Below are positions 55,538 to 64,000 of a DNA stretch of 64,000 bases, piece by piece. This stretch comes from Reinekea marina (GTDB lineage: Bacteria; Pseudomonadota; Gammaproteobacteria; Pseudomonadales; Natronospirillaceae). The notes below the pieces were generated by a model that saw only the letters and a program-made list of their open reading frames with translations, ran no database searches and had not been told where the DNA came from. A program made the position numbers and the translations under genes. The stretch lies in NCBI RefSeq assembly GCF_030409715.1, contig NZ_JAUFQI010000001.1, positions 1,425,001 to 1,489,000 of the forward strand. The letters are read 5' to 3'. Positions within the stretch are counted from its first letter, which is position 1. Every line of letters starts with the position of its first letter.

Positions 55538-55565
55538 AAAAAGCGCACTTAGGTGCGCTTTTTTT
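55538..55565 (+). terminator. Rho-independent terminator of the rpsF-rplI operon
   Basis: AAAGCGCAC, loop TTAG, GTGCGCTTT followed by a T-run, 15 nt after rplI. Confidence 0.9.
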
Positions 55566-55593
55566 ATGTCTTTCGATTGGTGAAATTAGAAAG

Positions 55594-56094
55594 TTAAATC
55601 AACACATGTTTATCTTCGCCACTAAAGTCAGCTTCATTTAGGTGCTCTACAATCTTATGAACCAGGCGTTCTTCGTTTGCTTTAACATCAATCATGATTA
55701 GGTGTCGACCCTTTTCAATTTCGTCGTGAAATCGATTTAAGTGTTTGTTTTCTGTGGCGAAACCAATGAACCCACCAAGCCACGTCCCAAACAGCATAAT
55801 AAGTAGCAGTAGTGCAAATTGGGCCAGTCCAGTAAAACTGTAGCCCAGTAAATATTTAGCGATAAACATGGAGACGATCGCTACGATTAAACCCGTAACC
55901 ATGCCTATTAGGGCTCGCCTTAAAAAGTCATTCCTTTCAAATAAATTGGGACCGTGCAAATGATGAGTCACCACACCTGCTTCATTTTTGCTTAATACAT
56001 GAATATGGTGAGCATCTATACCATTGTTGGTAAGCTCCTGTGAGATGTGTTCGGCAAATTCTATTTTATCGGTAAGGTAGTAAAGACGTTTCAT
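55594..56094 (-). CDS. Membrane protein with N-terminal ferredoxin-like stress domain, unknown
   Basis: A 166-residue protein I cannot name. MKRLYYLTDKIEFAEHISQELTNNGIDAHHIHVLSKNEAG resembles the alpha/beta start of general-stress/DUF1269-like proteins. Two glycine-containing hydrophobic helices (about 63-85 and 91-113) follow, then HLIMIDVKANEERLVHKIVEHL. It may be an inner-membrane stress protein; this is a guess from layout. ATG 56094 has GGAGG 6 nt upstream. It is monocistronic. Confidence 0.6.
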   Translation of the reverse strand: MKRLYYLTDKIEFAEHISQELTNNGIDAHHIHVLSKNEAGVVTHHLHGPNLFERNDFLRRALIGMVTGLIVAIVSMFIAKYLLGYSFTGLAQFALLLLIMLFGTWLGGFIGFATENKHLNRFHDEIEKGRHLIMIDVKANEERLVHKIVEHLNEADFSGEDKHVLI

Positions 56095-56501
56095 AATAAC
56101 CTCCGGTTCGTATGAGTACGACGTGATGAGCAATTAACAATAAAAACGACTTATTGTTATTTTGTGCCACCTAAACATTAGGTTATTTAGTGTATTTAGT
56201 ACAGAAATTGACCAATTTAAATGTGTATCGGTGTTGAATCTAATTGCGAGTACAGCCTTGGTTGCCGTTAGCCTCACAAATATTGCTTATCTTTGAAAAG
56301 CTTTAAGTAAGCGTTAACCGCGATAGGTGGCTGCTCACGGTAACTTGCTCCATTTTATATACTCTGGGTTCAATTAAGTTGGTTGCGGTTTGTAGGGTAA
56401 AAAGTTCATATGTGTGAACCAGTTCCTAAAATAGATCAGAAAATCATCAGAAATTCGGTATCATTTAGGTGTTTTTTTGTATATCTACTGGAAATTACCA
56501 C
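56095..56501. other. Intergenic region between two divergent genes
   Basis: 407 bp with no supportable gene. The only clear structure is a short inverted repeat GTTCA-N6-TGAAC at 56404-56419, about 80 nt before the choice-of-anchor gene, a possible operator. Confidence 0.4.
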
Positions 56502-58463
56502 ATGGATGAACTACGCCCTTCTTTATCAATGCGATTAGTCGGCTATATAGGCTTACTAATGTTTTTTTTGGCTCCTTTGGGGTACTCCGAAACGGTAGTC
56601 TCTAAAAATGGCAGTACCGTTACTAATCAAGATATTGTCGATTCTCTTGTGGGCAGTGAAATTTCCATCGATAACTATCAGCTGCTGGGTAAAAACGTTC
56701 AATTTGGTTTGTTCTCAGATTATCAGTTTTTGTTTGGAGATCAGTTTGATCGCGGATTAGTGTTAAGTACAGGTAAAGTCACTGATGTCATTGCAGTGAA
56801 AAACACCAGCGATAAAGTATCCACCATTTTTGATAAAGCGAAGAAAAATGATATCGATTTGGGCTCAAATATTTTAGACCCTGCCAAACTATCGATTAGT
56901 TTTAAGCCTAAATATGACTATTTAGTTATAGATTTTATATTTGGCTCTGAAGAATATAACGAGTATGTGCACGCCAAATTTAACGACAGTTTTGTGATTT
57001 TAGTGAATGGTGAGAACTGTGCGAAAACCCCAGATAACAAAATATTCAGCATCGATACGGTAAACGACCGAGCCAATTACCCCCCTGTATACGGTGAGGC
57101 GGGTCCTTCATCTAACCCTGAGCTATATCTCAATAATGATCCAGGCCACAGCTATAACTCTGAAACGGGTGCGAAGGAAGAGTCAAAGGCTCCATACGCC
57201 ACTCAGATGGATGGTTTTACCCGTAAAATTCGATGCGTGGCGGAAGTAACCCCAAATACCACTAACCAAATCGTAATAGGTATCATGGATAAGGGTGATG
57301 CACAGTATGACTCATGGGCGTTTATTCGCGCAAACAGCCTAAGCTCAACCGTTTATCTATCTCAATTTGATGCCGATCATGACGGTATTGCCGATTATAT
57401 CGAAGGCACTGTCGATTCAGATTCTGATGGTATCCCCGATTACCTCGATACAGATTCTGATAATGATGGGATCCCTGATACCTTAGAAGATTTCGATTCC
57501 CCTAAGCTGCTAGGGTTTGATCATGATAACGACGGCATTGTTGATGCGCTTGATGTTGATAAAACGAATGGCGTAGACCAAAACCAAAATGGTATTGATG
57601 ATCTACTTGAGCCAACCGATACCGATAAGGATGGTGTGCCAGACCACCTAGACTTAGACAGCGACAATGATGGGATTCTTGATTCAATCGAATCGGGTCA
57701 CCTTCCTGTACTTAGCGGGTTAGATACAGATGAAGATGGCTTGGACGATGCCATAGATGTAGATCAAACGGGTGGGCTCGATGAAAATAATGATGGTGTC
57801 GACGATGGTTTTTCGTTGGCCGATTCTGATAAAGACGGAATGCCCGATATGTTCGATCTTGATAGCGACAATGACGGAATACCCGACAGTGTTGAGTTTC
57901 AAGGCAATACCAAAATAGATGCAGATTTAGACGGCGTCATTGATGTATTTGTAGATTTAAATAAAGACGGCGTAGCCGATAGTATTCCGCTTGCGGCTAA
58001 GCCGGTGAATACCGATAAGCAGGGGGTGCCCGATTACCTAGATTTAGACAGTGATAACGATGGTTTAACTGATTTGCATGAATCGTTGCCCATCGGAATG
58101 TTGCTCGAAGCACTAGACGCGGATGAGAATGGTCAAATTAATAGCACAATAGATCGTGACCACGACGGCTTATTAGACGTCGTTGATAGCCGTATTGAAG
58201 GTGGTGAAGCGGGTGTGTCGGTCTATTTGATCGATATAGATAATGACGGATTACCTGCCTATCGTGATGTAGATACCGACGGTGATGGCTTTAGTGATGA
58301 TGTCGAAAATGGTGACTTTAATAACGATGGCATTAATGATCGATTACAAAAAATGCCCGCGTTAAAAACAGCGGTATCCGGTGTTGGTATTGGTAGTTTT
58401 GGCGCTGAATATTTTTTATTGATTCCGTTGTTGATGTTGTTTCGTAAAAAGGTCGCCGGCTAA
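56502..58463 (+). CDS. Choice-of-anchor L/thrombospondin type 3 repeat protein
   Basis: A 653-residue secreted or surface protein. After a signal peptide (about 10-30) comes a choice-of-anchor L domain (about 35-290) with the typical GLVLSTGKVTDVI, LVIDFIFGSEEYNEYV, FNDSFVILVNG and QIVIGIMDKGDAQYDSWAFI. About a dozen calcium-binding thrombospondin type 3 repeats follow (about 300-620; pattern DxDxDGxxD, for example DSDSDGIPDYLDTDSDNDGI). A short C-terminal hydrophobic helix and basic tail (YFLLIPLLMLFRKKVAG) suggest a sorting anchor. It probably acts in adhesion or surface display. The OmpA-family gene begins 1 bp after the stop. ATG 56502 is preferred; 56529 is possible. Confidence 0.82.
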   Translation: MDELRPSLSMRLVGYIGLLMFFLAPLGYSETVVSKNGSTVTNQDIVDSLVGSEISIDNYQLLGKNVQFGLFSDYQFLFGDQFDRGLVLSTGKVTDVIAVKNTSDKVSTIFDKAKKNDIDLGSNILDPAKLSISFKPKYDYLVIDFIFGSEEYNEYVHAKFNDSFVILVNGENCAKTPDNKIFSIDTVNDRANYPPVYGEAGPSSNPELYLNNDPGHSYNSETGAKEESKAPYATQMDGFTRKIRCVAEVTPNTTNQIVIGIMDKGDAQYDSWAFIRANSLSSTVYLSQFDADHDGIADYIEGTVDSDSDGIPDYLDTDSDNDGIPDTLEDFDSPKLLGFDHDNDGIVDALDVDKTNGVDQNQNGIDDLLEPTDTDKDGVPDHLDLDSDNDGILDSIESGHLPVLSGLDTDEDGLDDAIDVDQTGGLDENNDGVDDGFSLADSDKDGMPDMFDLDSDNDGIPDSVEFQGNTKIDADLDGVIDVFVDLNKDGVADSIPLAAKPVNTDKQGVPDYLDLDSDNDGLTDLHESLPIGMLLEALDADENGQINSTIDRDHDGLLDVVDSRIEGGEAGVSVYLIDIDNDGLPAYRDVDTDGDGFSDDVENGDFNNDGINDRLQKMPALKTAVSGVGIGSFGAEYFLLIPLLMLFRKKVAG

Positions 58464-58464
58464 G

Positions 58465-59562
58465 ATGAGAGTGAAGTTACTCACGGCGCTGGTGTTAGGT
58501 GGAATCGGGTTCGTTAGTTTACCCAAGGCGTATGCGCACGATTCAATTGCAGCTACCTACGTTGTTCCGGATGATGTTTTGGTTTGGCAAACTTATGACG
58601 AGACACTGCATGGTGAGCTAAGTTCGAGTGATTTAACCTATTTGCCGGGTTGGTATATCGGTGTCGGTGGCGGCTCAACAGAGGTGGCTCCTGAGGGAAG
58701 TTCAGGCGGGTTTTATGTTAAAGATGACAGAGACTGGGGCTATAAAATATTTGTTGGTCAACGAATCTTACCGCATTGGTCAGCTGAGTTATCCTTTGTA
58801 GATACAGGAGAAGCGGGCTTAACAAATAATAACCCTGCCATTGCCAGTACATTTAAAGACGCAACTATTAGTTATAAAATCCCTACCGTATCGGCGAGTT
58901 ACCATCTGTTCGGACCAAAACGCCGTGTCGATGTATTTGGGCGTATTGGTTTTTCAACTATTTTAAATACTGTGTCAGATAGCCGTATTTCTTATGAGAA
59001 ACAAACGTCACTGCAATTGAATATTGGCGGCGGCGTACAATGGCGTTTTGCACCTAAGTGGTTTGTTCGTGCTGAGTTTGATAGCTTTGACAATGATGCC
59101 AGTATCATTGGTATTTCCATAGCAAGGTATTTCGGGCGACACGATGAACACCGAGAAGTTGTGCCAGATTTGATTGAGCCTCCTGTACCGATTGCAACCT
59201 GCGCGACCTTCAATGGCTCTATTGATGAAATTCGCTTTGAGGTCGATAGCGATGTTATTACAAAGGCCAGTTACCCAGCTTTATTGGAAGCCAGTGAAGC
59301 TTTAGTGCAATATCAACGTATTAAATTAGAAATTCAAGCGCATTCAGATAGTAGTGCCTCCGAAGCTTACAACTTAGACCTTTCTGAACGCAGAGCAAAT
59401 GCTGTGAAAGCATTCTTAGTAGAGCAAGGTGTTTCTGAACAGAGGTTAATTGCGACCGGTTATGGTGAATCTAAACCTAGAGCAACCAATGATACTAAAG
59501 AAGGCCGTGCTTTAAATCGGCGTGTAGAGTTTCGAGTTATCGACGAGTCGGCGTGTCGTTAA
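58465..59562 (+). CDS. OmpA family outer-membrane protein
   Basis: A 365-residue protein with signal peptide (about 1-24), an N-terminal beta-barrel (about 60-230, WYIGVGGGSTEV, YKIFVGQRILPHWSAELSFVD, ending in an ARYF strand) and a C-terminal OmpA peptidoglycan-binding domain (about 255-362) with IEIQAHSDS-type AHSDSSASEAYNLDLSERRANAVKAFLVEQG and EGRALNRRVEFRV. It anchors the outer membrane to the wall. It begins 1 bp after the choice-of-anchor gene, so the two are co-transcribed and may form one surface complex. Confidence 0.9.
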   Translation: MRVKLLTALVLGGIGFVSLPKAYAHDSIAATYVVPDDVLVWQTYDETLHGELSSSDLTYLPGWYIGVGGGSTEVAPEGSSGGFYVKDDRDWGYKIFVGQRILPHWSAELSFVDTGEAGLTNNNPAIASTFKDATISYKIPTVSASYHLFGPKRRVDVFGRIGFSTILNTVSDSRISYEKQTSLQLNIGGGVQWRFAPKWFVRAEFDSFDNDASIIGISIARYFGRHDEHREVVPDLIEPPVPIATCATFNGSIDEIRFEVDSDVITKASYPALLEASEALVQYQRIKLEIQAHSDSSASEAYNLDLSERRANAVKAFLVEQGVSEQRLIATGYGESKPRATNDTKEGRALNRRVEFRVIDESACR

Positions 59563-59570
59563 CATAATAA

Positions 59571-59601
59571 AAAAGAAAAGGACCGAAGGTCCTTTTCTTT
59601 T
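59571..59601. terminator. Bidirectional terminator
   Basis: AAAAGGACC, loop GAA, GGTCCTTTT with A- and T-rich flanks, between the OmpA gene and the convergent lipase gene. Confidence 0.88.
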
Positions 59602-59605
59602 AGAA

Positions 59606-60712
59606 TTACATGACAGAGTTTACTAGCATAGTTGACACAGAATTAGATTTAGACCCTGAAATATAACGATACTTAGACCACCAATCCCACCATTCGCGTT
59701 TTTCATAATCATCGATATTAATGGCTTGAGTATAGGCGTTGCCGTTTTTATAAGTCGCCTCGACTGAACGGATCGATGTCATCGTATTGCCTGTTTTATT
59801 GGTTTGCATTTCGTTGTGGGCAATACCCTCGCTCATGATTATAGGGTAATGATAATCATAAAGCTGGCTAGCCGAAGGTGCTTTGCTGACATAGGTAAGT
59901 TTGCCATCTGGGCGCGTATCTCTGCTACACGAATCGTAGCTGCTTGCATAGGCGGCACCACATGCGCTGTGTAAAGGTACGACGGAATCGTCCGCACCGT
60001 GAATGATCGGGTGTGTGGCAAAACCAAATACTTCACTGCCGGTTCCCGCTACACGCAAATGAGGCACAGCAGGAAACCCGTTAGTTGCATGATTACGTGC
60101 AACCGAGGTCTGCAAGTCATTCATTACACCCACATCTAAGCCAAACCTAAAATAAAACCCAGCATATTCTAGTAGACCGCTAATGATGCTGCCGCCAAAG
60201 TTAACCCCATTAGAAATACCCACACCAAAGTTTGCTAATTCAGTACCGCCACCGGCACCGGCTAAGTCAATTACCGCGGCTATTTTTAGCTTGCTCGCTT
60301 GAGCTGAACCAAAGATAGAGGTTTTATTTTTAACTAAAAACCGGGCCACCAAATCACCAGTGGAATGCGTGACAATGACACATTGATCGGCACAGTAGTT
60401 TTCATTCAGTAATGCCTGGATTTGCGGTTGCACAATACTGATGATGCCACCAGACCCTGTTAACCTTTTGTGAGACGGCCAATGAATAATGTTACTGTTT
60501 TGGCCGCCCTGACGAACAAACGCAGGGTTGATGTCTTTCCAGTAATTCATCGCATCGGCCTTACCATTGTCACTAGGAGGCGAAACTATATGGAAAGGGT
60601 TAAAACCATGAATCAAGATGACGTTTTTACCACCAACGTCGGCATGAGCCATAGATAAGAGTAACACTGAAAATACAGTGATTAACTTTAATCTTATGTT
60701 CTTTATTTTCAT
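59606..60712 (-). CDS. Secreted lipase/esterase (alpha/beta hydrolase)
   Basis: A 368-residue protein with a signal peptide (about 1-24, ending AHA) and a lipase-like alpha/beta-hydrolase fold. NVILIHGFNPFHIV (about 30-43) is the oxyanion-hole HGF. The nucleophile elbow is VTHSTGDLVARFL, with Thr in place of the first Gly of GxSxG. IIHGADDSVVPLHSACG carries the likely catalytic Asp. The His is probably in DYHYPIIM or IAHNEM. Several Cys residues may form disulfides. No lipase foldase gene is adjacent. The substrate (triglyceride or ester) is unknown. Confidence 0.78.
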   Translation of the reverse strand: MKIKNIRLKLITVFSVLLLSMAHADVGGKNVILIHGFNPFHIVSPPSDNGKADAMNYWKDINPAFVRQGGQNSNIIHWPSHKRLTGSGGIISIVQPQIQALLNENYCADQCVIVTHSTGDLVARFLVKNKTSIFGSAQASKLKIAAVIDLAGAGGGTELANFGVGISNGVNFGGSIISGLLEYAGFYFRFGLDVGVMNDLQTSVARNHATNGFPAVPHLRVAGTGSEVFGFATHPIIHGADDSVVPLHSACGAAYASSYDSCSRDTRPDGKLTYVSKAPSASQLYDYHYPIIMSEGIAHNEMQTNKTGNTMTSIRSVEATYKNGNAYTQAINIDDYEKREWWDWWSKYRYISGSKSNSVSTMLVNSVM

Positions 60713-60813
60713 TTTTTTGCCTATTGTTATTATTGGTTTTAATCGGCATCGTCCTTTGCCTTGGGTTTATCATCATAGGGTACTGCCTGGCTCCCCCGCG
60801 ACGAACAGAATCT

Positions 60814-61905
60814 TTAAGGGTTAGACATGGATTGTAAAAATTCCAAACGAGCCAATGCTTCCTCATCTTGATAAGGCTCATCTTTATAACTAGAGAATGG
60901 GTGTCCGTTTACAGAAATCGATTCTAAGGAAACGATGCCTTGGCTAACCTCAAAGTTCGGCGGTGATGGCATTTGCTCTAGGACAAGATCTTGCAATATA
61001 TAATCACCTTCATCATTCATGGCTTTGAGTGCACTTATATGAGCGGCCAGTTGAACTGTTTGTGAGCCTTTTGGTAGTTCATCCTCTGTTGTTAAATGCA
61101 ATAGTGGCCGGTTGTCTGTTGCAGAATACAGATTGGCTTCAATGCGGTAGAACCCCTCCATATGAATATCAAGCGCTATCGGAATTACCAGCCAAGCGCC
61201 TTTTACCTGGCTAGACTCGACGCTGTTTAAGCGTGCACTTTGTTGATTGCTTTTATCACGTTGAATCGGCGTTGAAACAATCCATTCTTGATTGCCGGAT
61301 TTAAGCGTTGCCACTAATTGAATTTCATCTAACTGCCAGCTCTGACCTAAAGGCGGGAATGAAAATGCTTGCTTATGTTCAGATACCTGGGTCGTTTTGA
61401 TCGCAATAACCTGACCTTGTTGTATTAAGCTCAATGAAATTTCAGCACCTTTGATGCCTTGAACCGACACGTTCCCGGTGATGGCTTGATTGGTTTTGTA
61501 TCGCAAATAGTCGCTTTGCATCGAAAGCACAACATTGTCTTTTTCAAAACTAATAGGCGCAGCAATGTTAGGTCGATATTTGGTGATCGCTGAAGGATCA
61601 AAAATTGGCAAAGATTGACTTGGGTACTGGATAGCTTGTTCAAAGCGAGTGGCTACTTGTGCATATTGCTCCGAAAGCGGGGTTTCGATAATCGTGTCGG
61701 GTTGCTCTTTCGCCGGCGCATTTGAATTGGCCTTTTTTTGTGTGTGTACCGTTTGCGTCGTAGTCGTTTCTTGTGAAGATGATTCGTCTATGATCTCAGT
61801 TTTAGAAGACAAGGGTGTTTCATGACTTGGTGATTTAAGCCAGATGAACAGCACCAAGCTAATTGCAACGACAGTAAAAAATAGGGTGGCAACACGCACG
61901 AACAT
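60814..61905 (-). CDS. Membrane-anchored protein of unknown function
   Basis: A 363-residue protein I do not recognise. One N-terminal helix (about 4-25) leads to a low-complexity Ser/Thr/Gln linker (about 30-75) and a beta-rich periplasmic domain. SLPIFDPSAITKYRPNI and DYLRYKTNQAITGNVSVQGIKGAEISLSLIQQGQ look like immunoglobulin-like strands. WLVIPIALDIHMEGFYRIEANLYS and EGDYILQDLVLEQM follow. It lies 100 bp upstream of the lipase on the same strand, so it may assist or be secreted with it. ATG 61905 has CTGGAG 7 nt upstream. Confidence 0.55.
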   Translation of the reverse strand: MFVRVATLFFTVVAISLVLFIWLKSPSHETPLSSKTEIIDESSSQETTTTQTVHTQKKANSNAPAKEQPDTIIETPLSEQYAQVATRFEQAIQYPSQSLPIFDPSAITKYRPNIAAPISFEKDNVVLSMQSDYLRYKTNQAITGNVSVQGIKGAEISLSLIQQGQVIAIKTTQVSEHKQAFSFPPLGQSWQLDEIQLVATLKSGNQEWIVSTPIQRDKSNQQSARLNSVESSQVKGAWLVIPIALDIHMEGFYRIEANLYSATDNRPLLHLTTEDELPKGSQTVQLAAHISALKAMNDEGDYILQDLVLEQMPSPPNFEVSQGIVSLESISVNGHPFSSYKDEPYQDEEALARLEFLQSMSNP

Positions 61906-62199
61906 GATTTTCTCCAGCAATGAACGATAACCACATGTAAAAGGTTACCGAGAATTTATTATTTTTATTTTATTTGCTTTTGAAGGCCCTAGATTGAAGA
62001 GCGCCTTAGAGTTCAACTTAGAGTCAACTCTTGTAAATTGCCAGTCATCTGTCTTATTTAAGAGTGCCATTCATGAATAGGCGAGAATTTCGATTAGGTT
62101 ATTACCCCATGTTGATAATGCTAGGTGCTTTCAAGCATTGAAATCAGAAAGATCGATGTACTTAGATGCTTCAGAAATGTTGCAGAGGCGCGGTATTCA

Positions 62200-63075
62200 C
62201 TAGTCACCTTGAAAGCAACTGTTTAAATAGTTTAATAAGGCATTTACTCGGCGCGAGACTGATAAGTCCTCAGGGGCTAAGGCGAATACAGGCGTTTCAA
62301 AGTAAATTATATTATTCACTTTTGTTAAATTAGGTTGAGCATTACCAATGAAGGATGGCAGCAGTGCTAGCCCTAGGCCGTCATTGGCGGCAGCGGCTAC
62401 GCCATCAAAGTTATTTGCGCTGATGGTAAGCCTGTGTTTCAAATTGTCTTGTAAAATTTTGCCAATGCGGGCGTTTTTTAGGTGACCCGAATAGCCGACC
62501 CAGTGCTCATATTCGAATGGCACCTCAGCATCGATTTCAGTAAGCTTTTCTTTGGGGGCGTAAGCGTAAAATTGAAGTGAAAATAATTCAAAGCCGAAAG
62601 ACGACTCTGGAACTTGCGCACTAGGCCGAATGGCAATGTCTGCCTCTAAATGATCGATATCAACGATTTGATTTGAAATCAGTAAATCCAGTTCAATCAT
62701 TGGGTAAATACGAGCAAAACTTAACAGCGGTTTGCTTAAGTATGATCTAAACAGGTTTTCTGTCGTTGTTACCGTAATGGGGCCCTGTAGCTCTGAGTCA
62801 AAGTCATGAACTCTCCTTTGTAGGCCTAGCATCATTTGTTCTATTTGTTCGTGGCCTTGTAATAATACTTGGCCGTGCCGAGAAAGCTCATAGCCGGTTT
62901 GAGATCGTATAAATAGCTGTACATGGTGTTTTTGCTCGAAAGACTGAATACGCCTTAAAACAGTAGAGTGATTCACCCCCAGCGCTCTTGATGCCGCAGA
63001 AAGAGAACCGAGCTGTGCGACGCAGATCAACGTTTGCACTTCTGTCCAATCTATAGCGTGTAACTCGCTGTGCAT
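62200..63075 (-). CDS. LysR family transcriptional regulator
   Basis: A 291-residue LysR-type regulator. The N-terminal winged helix (about 8-68) has LICVAQLGSLSAASRALGVNHSTVLRRIQSFEQKHHVQLFIRSQTGYELS. The effector-binding domain (about 95-290) contains LEADIAIRP and ANDGLGLALLPSFIG, like the AmpR/GcvA-related group. It is divergent from the cytochrome c' gene, the usual geometry for a LysR-controlled target. The ligand is unknown. Confidence 0.9.
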   Translation of the reverse strand: MHSELHAIDWTEVQTLICVAQLGSLSAASRALGVNHSTVLRRIQSFEQKHHVQLFIRSQTGYELSRHGQVLLQGHEQIEQMMLGLQRRVHDFDSELQGPITVTTTENLFRSYLSKPLLSFARIYPMIELDLLISNQIVDIDHLEADIAIRPSAQVPESSFGFELFSLQFYAYAPKEKLTEIDAEVPFEYEHWVGYSGHLKNARIGKILQDNLKHRLTISANNFDGVAAAANDGLGLALLPSFIGNAQPNLTKVNNIIYFETPVFALAPEDLSVSRRVNALLNYLNSCFQGD

Positions 63076-63114
63076 TTATGCATAACCCCTGTGCAATTAT
63101 TTGGAATTGTGACA

Positions 63115-63129
63115 AGTCTAAATAAGACT
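63115..63129. promoter_or_regulatory. Candidate LysR operator between regulator and cytochrome c'
   Basis: AGTCT-AAATA-AGACT is a 5-5-5 inverted repeat midway in the divergent interval and contains a T-rich/A-rich LysR-box-like centre. It is short and could be chance. Confidence 0.4.
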
Positions 63130-63189
63130 AAACTCTTTATGGTCGCTGGACAATCAAACAAAAAAGATAACTTGTAAAGAGAGATCCTT

Positions 63190-63651
63190 ATGAATATTAG
63201 TAAAACGGTTTTAACCTTGTGCATTTGTGCACTTTTAGCCTCAGTCGCGGCTCATGCCGATGAGTATGAGAGTGAAATCAAAGCTCGACAGGCATTTATG
63301 CAAATATTGGCTTATAACAATGGCATGCTCGCGGCTATGGTGCGAGGCAAAGTACCCTATGATGCTGAGCAAGCTACCATTGCCGCACGAAATGTAAGCC
63401 TAGCGGCCAGTATGAATAATGGTTCAATGTGGCCAGCAGGCTCCGACTTAGACAGTCACGAAGGCACCGTGGCTAAAAAAGAGATTTGGTCAACTTGGCC
63501 TGAAGCCGGGAATATTTTCAATGAACTGGCCATGGCTAGCACCAGCCTTGAGGCTGAAGCCGGAAAAGGTGTAGACGCACTTAAAGCCGCTATGGGGCCG
63601 GTTGGTGATGCTTGTTCAAGTTGCCATAAGAATTTTAGACAAAAACGTTAA
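63190..63651 (+). CDS. Cytochrome c' (class II cytochrome c)
   Basis: A 153-residue periplasmic four-helix-bundle cytochrome. The signal peptide (about 1-23, ending AHA) precedes EYESEIKARQAFMQILAYNNGMLAAMVRGKVPYD, and the C-terminal heme site is CSSCHKNFR, the class II arrangement. Such proteins bind NO or CO or carry electrons. AGAGATCC precedes the ATG at about 8 nt. It is divergent from a LysR gene. Confidence 0.9.
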   Translation: MNISKTVLTLCICALLASVAAHADEYESEIKARQAFMQILAYNNGMLAAMVRGKVPYDAEQATIAARNVSLAASMNNGSMWPAGSDLDSHEGTVAKKEIWSTWPEAGNIFNELAMASTSLEAEAGKGVDALKAAMGPVGDACSSCHKNFRQKR

Positions 63652-63796
63652 TCGTTTTGGTGTTACATAGATAAGTCGCTAAATTGAGCGTGCTGGCCAA
63701 TGTACCATGACTAGTCAGCTCAGAGGTTTTAGCGCTTTGTTGAAAAATATTAGACCTAAGCTACAGTGGAGGCTAAATTTTATAAGGTCTCTTGCC

Positions 63797-64000
63797 ATGA
63801 AACGGTTAATGTTACTTTGCTTGTCTTTGGTTTCTTGGAATTGCATTGCCCAGCCAACCGTTGCATTTGAACGCGCCTTTGGAGGCCTTCAATTTAATCA
63901 ACCGATTTTGATAACACATGCTAACGATGGCCGAAACCAGCTTTTTGTTGTCGAGCAGGGTGGGCGTGTTTTAGCTTTCGACAACGATCCGTCTGTCAAA
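63797..64000 (+). CDS. PQQ-dependent sugar dehydrogenase, 5' part only
   Basis: The first 68 codons before the window ends. A signal peptide (MKRLMLLCLSLVSWNCIAQ) is followed by VAFERAFGGLQFNQPILITHANDGRNQLFVVEQGGRVLAFDND, typical of soluble glucose/sorbosone (L-sorbosone) dehydrogenases with a six-bladed propeller. Oxidation of sugars in the periplasm with PQQ is inferred from the family. The gene is cut by the window edge. Confidence 0.75.
   Translation, partial: MKRLMLLCLSLVSWNCIAQPTVAFERAFGGLQFNQPILITHANDGRNQLFVVEQGGRVLAFDNDPSVK

Overview
The window is a 64-kb stretch of a bacterial chromosome. Family content points to a marine, respiratory, motile-type gammaproteobacterium, perhaps an Oceanospirillales/Reinekea-like organism; the genus is inference from gene families, not from a search. 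Evidence includes a tRNA-Ala/23S/5S rRNA operon, SseA, NdpA/YejK, YqcC, DUF3549, DUF3581 and FeSOD genes, a periplasmic nitrate reductase, an ImuAB/DnaE2 mutasome and a c'-type cytochrome.

Layout: 1-3.9 kb is the 3' part of an rRNA operon (tRNA-Ala, boxA, 23S, 5S, terminator). The 23S gene carries a helix-25 insertion of about 120 nt. 3.9-6.15 kb is a repeat-rich gap holding a hairpin-rich spacer, two 107-bp palindromic repeats in opposite orientation, an IS110/IS1111-type insertion sequence between them, and a 62-bp direct repeat. 6.1-8.8 kb (minus) encodes an AI-2E-type permease, a SRAP-like protein and a ThiK-like kinase. 8.87-14.8 kb (plus) is a TPP-riboswitch-controlled thiBPQ transporter followed closely by an NAD-kinase-like protein, a thioesterase and AzlCD. 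15-18.5 kb has an M17 aminopeptidase, a DUF945 protein and PhnA. 18.5-26.1 kb holds dnaE2 and imuAB as two separate transcription units, each behind its own LexA box, separated by a CDF metal pump and an MFS exporter.

26-31 kb has a hemolysin-III-family protein, CBS and DUF342 proteins, then a NarL/FixJ regulator followed by moeA. Divergent from these is napEFDABC (31.1-35.7 kb). MoeA makes the molybdenum cofactor that NapA needs, NapD handles the Tat export and maturation of NapA, and NapC/NapB carry electrons to it. The nap upstream region contains an FNR-like palindrome and a NarP-type 7-2-7 palindrome, but the adjacent regulator has Asn in place of the receiver phosphoacceptor Asp.

35.8-48.4 kb is housekeeping and accessory genes: SDR, NdpA, YchJ, DUF3549, YqcC, SodB, a hybrid sensor kinase, a coiled-coil membrane protein, a DeoR-type repressor, DUF3581, a Bax-like glucosaminidase, DUF2185, a polysaccharide deacetylase and SseA. 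48.7-49.0 kb is a Met-Gln-Gln tRNA operon. 49.2-52.5 kb has LemA, an M48 peptidase and a fasciclin protein whose promoter looks like an ECF11 (RpoE-ChrR) site. 52.5-55.6 kb has a PEP-CTERM protein and the rpsF-rpsR-membrane protein-rplI operon. 56.5-61.9 kb is an envelope/secretion-flavoured region (choice-of-anchor-L/TSP3 protein, OmpA-family porin, lipase, unknown membrane-anchored protein). The window ends with a LysR regulator divergent from cytochrome c' and the start of a PQQ-type sugar dehydrogenase. The points most worth a second look are the Asn-substituted NarL-type regulator beside nap, the IS1111 element with its candidate guide-RNA region, the 23S insertion, the covarying 107-bp repeats and the putative ECF11 promoter.
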